A DNA stretch of 64,000 nt from the NCBI GenBank assembly GCA_017419405.1, contig JAFOLH010000006.1:310001-374000 (forward strand), written 5' to 3'. A program made the translations under genes and the position numbers. The notes beneath the pieces were generated by a model. That model made no database searches, was not told the origin of the DNA, and worked only from the letters and a program-made list of their open reading frames with translations. How positions within the stretch are numbered: the stretch's first letter is position 1; each line of letters opens with the position of its first letter. Shown here piece after piece: positions 59,087-64,000 of the stretch. This stretch comes from Renibacterium sp. GTDB taxonomy: Bacteria; Actinomycetota; Actinomycetes; Actinomycetales; Micrococcaceae.

Positions 59087-59385
59087 TGATAGTTGACGAC
59101 CCTCGTCCCGAAATCGAGTTGAGTGTGGATTACGGCTACACCTGGCCGATGTCCACGATCTTCTGGGAGAAAGAGCCCGATTGGCCGGGGCTGCTGCCAG
59201 AGCAGCTCTACAAAGATCTCAAAGGATGGGCTCATTTCTTCAACGAGCATGCGGACCATGGAACCGGACTGTTCGGATCGGAGGAATTGCGCAGGCACTT
59301 CGATCTGGAAGGCTTCCGGCTCCGCGACGAACTAGAACAAGCAGTTGGTGACAAGTTCCGGTTCAGGTTGCGGCTCTGGTTCTGA
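59086..59385 (+). CDS. Candidate cognate immunity protein
   Basis: A 99-residue acidic, soluble protein with no signal peptide (about 20 Asp/Glu against about 13 Lys/Arg). It is rich in aromatic residues: VDYGYTWPMSTIFWEKEPDWPGLLPEQLYKDLKGWAHFFNEH. ATG 59086 overlaps the TGA of the secreted protein (TGATG), so the two are co-translated. Small size, acidity and strict coupling after a secreted protein match barstar-type immunity proteins and cytosolic inhibitors of polymorphic toxins. It ends just before the right copy of the 82-bp repeat. Confidence 0.65.
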   Translation: MIVDDPRPEIELSVDYGYTWPMSTIFWEKEPDWPGLLPEQLYKDLKGWAHFFNEHADHGTGLFGSEELRRHFDLEGFRLRDELEQAVGDKFRFRLRLWF

Positions 59386-59394
59386 AAGACCACC

Positions 59395-59476
59395 GCGCCG
59401 AGCGTTGACGTATGGCGGCTTTGCCGGGTTGAATCCAACCACAAGTCAACGCTCGGCGAGCCAAAATCTCCTTGAC
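59395..59476. repeat. 82-bp direct repeat, right copy
   Basis: Identical to 58374-58455, including the 13-base outer stem and the two inner hairpins. It begins 9 bases after the candidate immunity gene. Its last bases TTGAC, followed by G, form the -35 hexamer of the promoter of the catabolic operon. Confidence 0.9.
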
Positions 59477-59513
59477 GTGACGCGCACCACGTCCTACGCT
59501 GATCGTATACGAT
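59472..59513 (+). promoter_or_regulatory. Promoter and candidate GntR operator of the catabolic operon
   Basis: TTGACG (59472-59477), 17-base spacer and TACGCT (59495-59500) form a plausible sigma-70-type promoter. A perfect 12-base palindrome ATCGTATACGAT (59502-59513) directly follows. GTATAC cores are typical of GntR/FadR-family operators, and a GntR regulator is encoded in the operon. The -35 element lies partly within the 82-bp repeat. Confidence 0.65.
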
Positions 59514-59546
59514 TTAATATCTTATCGGCGATGACTGAGGAGTGCT

Positions 59547-61007
59547 GTGAGTTCAAGCGTGCAGACAATCGACGGCGACGTGCTGCGGAACGCCGGCAAA
59601 GTCATCGCGGTGCATATCAACTATCCATCCCGCGCAGCACAACGCGGACGCACCCCGAAACTGCCGTCCTACTTCCTCAAACCCGGCACTTCGCTGAGCA
59701 TCAGCGGCGTCGTCGAGCGGCCGTCGGGGTGCGAACTGCTCGGTTTCGAAGGTGAAATCGCGCTCATCATCGGCACCGCAGCCCGCCGCGTGTCCCCCGC
59801 CGAAGCCTGGCCGCACGTGCAATGGGTGACCGCCAGCAATGACCTCGGCGTCTATGATCTGCGCTACGCGGACAAGGGCTCCAATCTCCGTTCCAAAGGC
59901 GGTGACGGCTTCACCCCGATCGGTCCGGGACTGATCGCCGCTGCCGAGGTCGACCCCGCCGGATTGCGCATCCAGACCTGGCGCAACGGCGAACTGGTGC
60001 AGGACGACGACACTGCGGATTTGCTCTTCCCATTCAGCCAGCTGATCGCGGACCTGAGCCAGCTGATCACGCTGGAACCGGGCGATGTCATCCTCACCGG
60101 CACGCCTGCCGGCGCTTCGGTCGCGATGCCCGGCGACGTCGTCGAAATCGAAGTTTTTGCCGGCGGCACGTCCACCGGCAGGCTGCGCACCGAGGTGACT
60201 GAAGGCACCGCTCCGTTGGCCGACTACGGTGCCCGGCCCCAGGCCGACGATTTGCAACGCGCCGAGGCCTGGGGAACGCCGGCCGCGGTGCCGGAACCCG
60301 CTCTGACCCCGGAGCTCAAGGCCAAACTGGCCCGGGTCGCCACCGCCACGCTGAGCTCGCAGTTGCGCAAACGCGGATTCAACAACGTCTCGATCGACGG
60401 CCTCTCCGCCACTCGACCGGGCGAAAAGGTCGTCGGAACCGCACGGACCTTGCGCTACATCCCGAACCGGGAAGACCTGTTCAAGGAGTTCGGCGGCGGC
60501 TACAACGCGCAGAAACGGGCCATCGACTCGCTCAATGAAGGCGAAGTGCTGGTCATGGAGGCCCGCGGCGAAAAAGGCACCGGAACCCTCGGCGACATCC
60601 TCGCCCTGCGGGCCATGCACAATGGTGCGGCGGCGATCATTTCCGACGGCGGTGTGCGTGACTACACCGCGGTCGCCGAGCTGGAGCTGCCGGTCTTCGC
60701 AGCCAATCCGCATCCGGCGGTGCTGGGCCGCAAACACGTGCCGTGGGCGGTCGACGAGACCGTCGGCTGCGGCGGCGCCGCAGTGCAGCCCGGCGACATC
60801 ATCGTGGCCGACGACGACGGCATCCTGGTCATCCCGCCGGCTCTGGCCGCCGAATTGGCCGACGACTCCTTGCAGCAAGAACACGAGGAGAGCTTCATCG
60901 CGCAAATGGTGCGGGAAGGCCACGCTGTGGACGGGTTGTACCCGATGAACGCCGGTTGGAAAGAAAAATACGCGGTGTGGGCCCGGGAAAACCCACTGCA
61001 GCGATGA
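59547..61007 (+). CDS. Fusion: fumarylacetoacetate-hydrolase domain plus RraA-like domain
   Basis: A 486-residue two-domain protein. The N-terminal FAH/HpaG-like domain (GFEGEIALIIGTAARRVSPAEAW, ASNDLGVYDLRYADKGSNLRSKGGDGFTPIGPGLI, GDVILTGTPAGASVAMPGDVVEIEV) carries the metal-binding Glu-Glu-Asp set. The C-terminal RraA/HMG-aldolase-like domain (RRAIDSLNEGEVLVMEARGEKGTGTLGDILALRAMHNGAAAIISDGGVRDY) has the GD-x~20-RD active-site motif. The first probably catalyses decarboxylation or isomerisation of a carboxymethyl-hydroxymuconate-type intermediate. The second may be a pyruvate aldolase. RBS TGAGGAG before GTG 59547. Confidence 0.85.
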   Translation: MSSSVQTIDGDVLRNAGKVIAVHINYPSRAAQRGRTPKLPSYFLKPGTSLSISGVVERPSGCELLGFEGEIALIIGTAARRVSPAEAWPHVQWVTASNDLGVYDLRYADKGSNLRSKGGDGFTPIGPGLIAAAEVDPAGLRIQTWRNGELVQDDDTADLLFPFSQLIADLSQLITLEPGDVILTGTPAGASVAMPGDVVEIEVFAGGTSTGRLRTEVTEGTAPLADYGARPQADDLQRAEAWGTPAAVPEPALTPELKAKLARVATATLSSQLRKRGFNNVSIDGLSATRPGEKVVGTARTLRYIPNREDLFKEFGGGYNAQKRAIDSLNEGEVLVMEARGEKGTGTLGDILALRAMHNGAAAIISDGGVRDYTAVAELELPVFAANPHPAVLGRKHVPWAVDETVGCGGAAVQPGDIIVADDDGILVIPPALAAELADDSLQQEHEESFIAQMVREGHAVDGLYPMNAGWKEKYAVWARENPLQR

Positions 61008-61666
61008 GCGTCGAAACCGGGGCAACCAGCAAGTCCGAACTCGCCTACAACTCGATCCGAGACCGCATCCTCTCCGGCGAATATGCTCCCGGGCACCGGC
61101 TGGTGCTGTCCCGGATCGCCGAGGACCTCGCGGTCAGCGTCGTCCCGGTGCGCGAAGCGATCCGGCGGCTCGAAGCCGAGAAGCTGCTCACTTTCGAGCG
61201 GAATGTCGGCGCCACGGTGGCCGGCATCGACCCCACGGAATACCTGTACACGATGCAGACCCTGAGCATCGTGGAAAGTGCCGCGACGGCACTCTCCCTG
61301 CCCGCGCTCGGCGCGGTGGACCTGGCCGAGGCGCAACGGATCAATGCGGCGATGAAGGACTGCCTGGCGCAATTCGATCCGGTGCGCTTCACCTCGCTCA
61401 ACCACGACTTCCACGAAGTGCTGTACCGGTCCTGCCCCAACCCGCATCTTCTGGATCTGGTGCACCGCGGCTGGAACCGGCTCAACGCACTGCGCACCTC
61501 GACCTTCAACTTCATCCCCGGGCGCGCCGCACAGTCGGTCGCCGAACACGAAGAGCTGCTTCGGCTCATTGAATCGCGCGCAGCCCCGGACGTGGTCGAG
61601 GCCGCCGCCCGGGCACACCGCTCCGCCACCCTCGACGCCTATCTCAGCCAACAAAAATCCGCATAG
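61004..61666 (+). CDS. GntR-family regulator (FCD/FadR-like)
   Basis: A 220-residue regulator. The N-terminal winged helix is LAYNSIRDRILSGEYAPGHRLVLSRIAEDLAVSVVPVREAIRRLEAEKLLTFERNVGATVAGI. The rest is an all-helical FCD effector domain (SLNHDFHEVLYRSCPNPHLLDLVHRGWNRL) with the His/Asp ligands for a metal. ATG overlaps the previous stop (ATGA). It probably represses the operon via the GTATAC palindrome at 59502-59513 until a pathway acid is present. Confidence 0.9.
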   Translation: MSVETGATSKSELAYNSIRDRILSGEYAPGHRLVLSRIAEDLAVSVVPVREAIRRLEAEKLLTFERNVGATVAGIDPTEYLYTMQTLSIVESAATALSLPALGAVDLAEAQRINAAMKDCLAQFDPVRFTSLNHDFHEVLYRSCPNPHLLDLVHRGWNRLNALRTSTFNFIPGRAAQSVAEHEELLRLIESRAAPDVVEAAARAHRSATLDAYLSQQKSA

Positions 61667-61674
61667 GGAGAACC

Positions 61675-62619
61675 ATGAAATTCCGTTCCGATCCGGCGAC
61701 ACATTTACGCGGATCCTTTGCCGCGATGTTCACCCCGTTCCGCGACTCAGGTGCGGTGGACCACGATTCGCTGCGCCGCATGGTCGAGTGGCAGATCGCC
61801 TCCGGCTCGCACGGCGTCACCATCGGCGGTTCCACCGGGGAACCCGGTGCGCAATCCGTCGAAGAACGCGCCGAAGCGATCCGCACCGTGGCCGCCGCCG
61901 TCGGCGACCGGGTGCCGTTCCTGGCCGGAACCGGCACCGCGCAGCTGCCGGAGACCCTCGAGTTGACCCAAGCCGCATTCGACGCCGGAGTCGACGCCTC
62001 GATGATCATCACGCCGTACTACGCCCGGCCCACGCAGGAAGCGCTCTACCAGTGGTACGCCACGATCGCCCGGGAATTCCCGAGCATGCCGTTCATCATC
62101 TACAACGTGCCCTCGCGCACCGCCGTCGACATCGCCCCGGAAACCGTCGGCCGCTTGTTCCGCGATTTCGAGAACATCGTGGGCATCAAAGAAACCACCA
62201 AGGACTTCGAGCACTTTTCCCGGGTGCTCCATGTGGCGGGCAAGGATCTGCTGGTCTGGAGCGGGCTGGAGTTGCTCTGCCTGCCGCTCATGGCGCTCGG
62301 CGGCGTCGGATTCATCTCCGCACTGGCCAACATCGCGCCCAAAGCCTCCGCGGACATGTACAACGCCTGGATCGCGGGCGATCTGGAGACCGCGCAGCGC
62401 ATCCACTACGGCGTGCATCCGCTGGTCGACCTGCTCTTCGCGGAAACCAATCCGGCGCCGGCCAAATGGCTCATGGCGCAGCGCGGTTTGATCTCCTCGG
62501 ACTACGTGCGCCCGCCGCTGATCCACCCGACCGAGGGCGGATTGGTGAAGATCAATGCCTTGCTCGAAGCCGGCAAGGACTACCTGACGCCAGTCGACGC
62601 TGCTGAGGTGACCGCATGA
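61675..62619 (+). CDS. Dihydrodipicolinate-synthase-family pyruvate aldolase/lyase
   Basis: A 314-residue class I aldolase of the DapA fold. It opens RGSFAAMFTPFRDSGAVDHDSLRRMVEWQIASGSHGVTIGGSTGEPGAQSVEERAEAIRTVAAAVGDRVPFLAGTGTAQLPETLELTQAAFDAGVDASMIITPYYARPTQEALYQWYATIA. The Schiff-base lysine sits in NIVGIKETTKDF and the Tyr in FIIYNVPSRT. In homoprotocatechuate-type operons such proteins often replace HpaI, cleaving the final oxo-hydroxy acid to pyruvate and succinate semialdehyde. It starts 8 bases after the GntR stop and overlaps the next start. Confidence 0.87.
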   Translation: MKFRSDPATHLRGSFAAMFTPFRDSGAVDHDSLRRMVEWQIASGSHGVTIGGSTGEPGAQSVEERAEAIRTVAAAVGDRVPFLAGTGTAQLPETLELTQAAFDAGVDASMIITPYYARPTQEALYQWYATIAREFPSMPFIIYNVPSRTAVDIAPETVGRLFRDFENIVGIKETTKDFEHFSRVLHVAGKDLLVWSGLELLCLPLMALGGVGFISALANIAPKASADMYNAWIAGDLETAQRIHYGVHPLVDLLFAETNPAPAKWLMAQRGLISSDYVRPPLIHPTEGGLVKINALLEAGKDYLTPVDAAEVTA

Positions 62620-64000
62620 GCCAGCACTACATCCCGGAGAATCTGCCGGCCAAAATCCAGCACCACATCAACGGCGAGTTCGTCGATTCGATCAACGGCG
62701 CCACGTTCGAGGTGCTCGACCCGGTGTCCAACACCACGTACACCACCGCTGCAGCCGGGCAGAAGGAAGACATCGACGCCGCAGTCGCCGCAGCGCGTGA
62801 AGCATTCGTCAACGGCCCCTGGCCTCGGATGAAAGCCCGGGAACGCGCCCGGGTGTTGAACCGGATCGCCGACGCCGTGGAGGCTCAGGAGGACCGGCTC
62901 GCCGAGCTGGAAACCTTCGACACCGGCCTGCCGATCAAGCAGGCCCGTGGTCAGGCGCAGCGCGCGGCGGAGAACTTCCGGTTCTTCGCAGACCTGATCG
63001 TGGCCCAGTTCGACGACGCCATGAAGGTCCCCGGTCTGCAGATCAACTACGTGAACCGCAAACCGATCGGCGTGGCCGGCCTGATCACGCCGTGGAACAC
63101 CCCGTTCATGCTGGAATCCTGGAAACTGGCACCCGCGCTGGCCACCGGCAACTGCGTGGTGCTCAAACCGGCCGAATTCACCCCGCTTTCGGCCTCGCTC
63201 TGGGCGACGATCTTCAAAGACGCCGGCCTGCCCGACGGCGTGTTCAACTTGGTCAACGGCCTCGGCGAAGCAGCCGGCGACGCCTTGGTGAAGCACCCGG
63301 ATGTGCCGCTGATCTCCTTCACCGGCGAGACCACCACCGGGCAGACCATCTTCCGGAACGCCGCCGAGCACCTCAAGGGCCTGTCCATGGAGCTCGGCGG
63401 CAAGTCGCCCGCGGTGATCTTCGAGGATGCGGACCTGGACGCCGCGATCGATTCCACGTTGTTCGGCGTGTTCTCGCTCAACGGCGAGCGCTGCACCGCG
63501 GGATCCCGGATCCTGGTTCACCGCAGCGTGTACGACGAGTTCTGCGAGCGCTATGCGGCCCGGGCCAAGAACATCGTGGTGGGCGATCCGCACGATCCGG
63601 CCACCGAGGTCGGCGCATTGGTGCACCCGGAGCACTACGCCAAGGTGATGTCCTATGTGGAAATCGGCAAGACCGAAGGCCGGCTGTTGGCCGGTGGCGG
63701 GCGGCCGGACGATCTGCCCGCGGGTCAGGAGAACGGCAGCTACGTCTCCCCCACGGTCTTCGCCGACGTCGCACCCAGCGCGCGGATCTTCCAAGAGGAG
63801 ATCTTCGGTCCGGTGGTGGCGATCACGCCTTTCGACACCGATGAAGAGGCGCTCCAGTTGGCGAACGGCGTGAAATACGGCCTGGCCGCGTACATCTGGA
63901 CCCGCGACCTGACCCGGGCCCACAACTTCGCGCAGCGTACCGAAGCCGGCATGGTCTGGCTCAACTCGCACAATGTCCGGGACCTGCGGACCCCGTTCGG
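62616..64000 (+). CDS. hpaE: 5-carboxymethyl-2-hydroxymuconate semialdehyde dehydrogenase (3' end outside window)
   Basis: The first 461 codons of an NAD-dependent aldehyde dehydrogenase, open to the window's end. HpaE-like start: HHINGEFVDSINGATFEVLDPVSNTTYT. Catalytic motifs: NAD loop FTGETTTGQ, general base Glu in LSMELGGKSPAVIFEDADL, nucleophile Cys in FSLNGERCTAGSRILVHRSVYDEF, and EEIFGPVVAITPF. HpaE oxidises the semialdehyde from homoprotocatechuate ring cleavage. ATG 62616 overlaps the previous stop (ATGA). Downstream steps such as a ring-cleavage dioxygenase probably lie just outside the window. Confidence 0.88.
   Translation, partial: MSQHYIPENLPAKIQHHINGEFVDSINGATFEVLDPVSNTTYTTAAAGQKEDIDAAVAAAREAFVNGPWPRMKARERARVLNRIADAVEAQEDRLAELETFDTGLPIKQARGQAQRAAENFRFFADLIVAQFDDAMKVPGLQINYVNRKPIGVAGLITPWNTPFMLESWKLAPALATGNCVVLKPAEFTPLSASLWATIFKDAGLPDGVFNLVNGLGEAAGDALVKHPDVPLISFTGETTTGQTIFRNAAEHLKGLSMELGGKSPAVIFEDADLDAAIDSTLFGVFSLNGERCTAGSRILVHRSVYDEFCERYAARAKNIVVGDPHDPATEVGALVHPEHYAKVMSYVEIGKTEGRLLAGGGRPDDLPAGQENGSYVSPTVFADVAPSARIFQEEIFGPVVAITPFDTDEEALQLANGVKYGLAAYIWTRDLTRAHNFAQRTEAGMVWLNSHNVRDLRTPF

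Noticed and set aside
58374-59476. The repeat-framed cassette as an insertion sequence or integron
   Set aside because: No transposase or integrase is encoded between the repeats, and there is no short target duplication outside them. A mobile-unit role remains only inferred.

Overview
The window looks like a chromosomal stretch of a high-GC actinobacterium, probably a Micrococcaceae member close to Arthrobacter. This is inferred from the very GC-rich third codon positions, frequent GTG starts, an Mqo-type malate dehydrogenase, an NrtR-nadABC operon, a DUF222/HNH nuclease remnant of the kind abundant in that group, and secreted proteins typical of monoderm soil bacteria. I see no phage, no insertion sequence, no CRISPR array and no rRNA. 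There is one tRNA, tRNA-Leu(UAG).

Layout. 1-4.9 kb: the end of a metallo-beta-lactamase-fold hydrolase, an MHS-type transporter, and an ECF sigma/anti-sigma pair facing a small lipoprotein, with matching ECF-type promoters on both strands. 4.9-14 kb: a GMC oxidoreductase, a secreted serine protease, a Cys/Met PLP enzyme, a membrane protein/XRE regulator/quinone reductase operon with a perfect 17-bp inverted repeat, MarR, Bcp, tRNA-Leu, a phosphoesterase and an SGNH lipoprotein. 14-24 kb: a peptide-type solute-binding lipoprotein, mqo, an RND exporter, a TetR/monooxygenase pair and a drug exporter. 24-28 kb: a luciferase-like monooxygenase with MarR, a transglutaminase-like protein and an M20 peptidase. 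28-34.5 kb: a phosphonate/phosphate-ester type ABC uptake operon (phnD, phnC and two phnE) combined with a HAD phosphatase, a metallophosphoesterase and an RpiR/SIS regulator. 35-39 kb: GtrA, P450, LysR, an NTF2-like protein, an HNH remnant and a 54-residue small protein. 39-45 kb: nrtR-nadA-nadB-nadC-cysteine desulfurase for NAD synthesis, under a 47-bp perfect palindrome. 45-47.5 kb: PadR-DUF1048-DrrAB. 47.5-52.8 kb: an Lrp regulator, an amino-acid permease and a 2-oxoacid dehydrogenase operon whose E2 is replaced by a free lipoyl protein plus an alpha/beta-hydrolase. 52.8-58.4 kb: AraC/NmrA, a soluble Ser/Thr kinase and a Tat-exported GH95-like glycosidase. 58.4-59.5 kb: a lower-GC cassette holding a secreted candidate RNase toxin and a candidate immunity protein, framed by two identical 82-bp repeats. 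59.5-64 kb: the start of a 4-hydroxyphenylacetate (homoprotocatechuate meta-cleavage) type catabolic operon.

The three parts most worth attention are: (i) the repeat-framed toxin/immunity cassette, whose repeat can fold into a three-way-junction structure and whose right end supplies the -35 element of the catabolic operon; (ii) the split lipoyl/alpha-beta-hydrolase 2-oxoacid dehydrogenase operon; and (iii) the mirrored ECF promoters, which predict a closed sigma-factor circuit with one lipoprotein target.

All functional names rest on reading translated motifs by eye. No database search was run.
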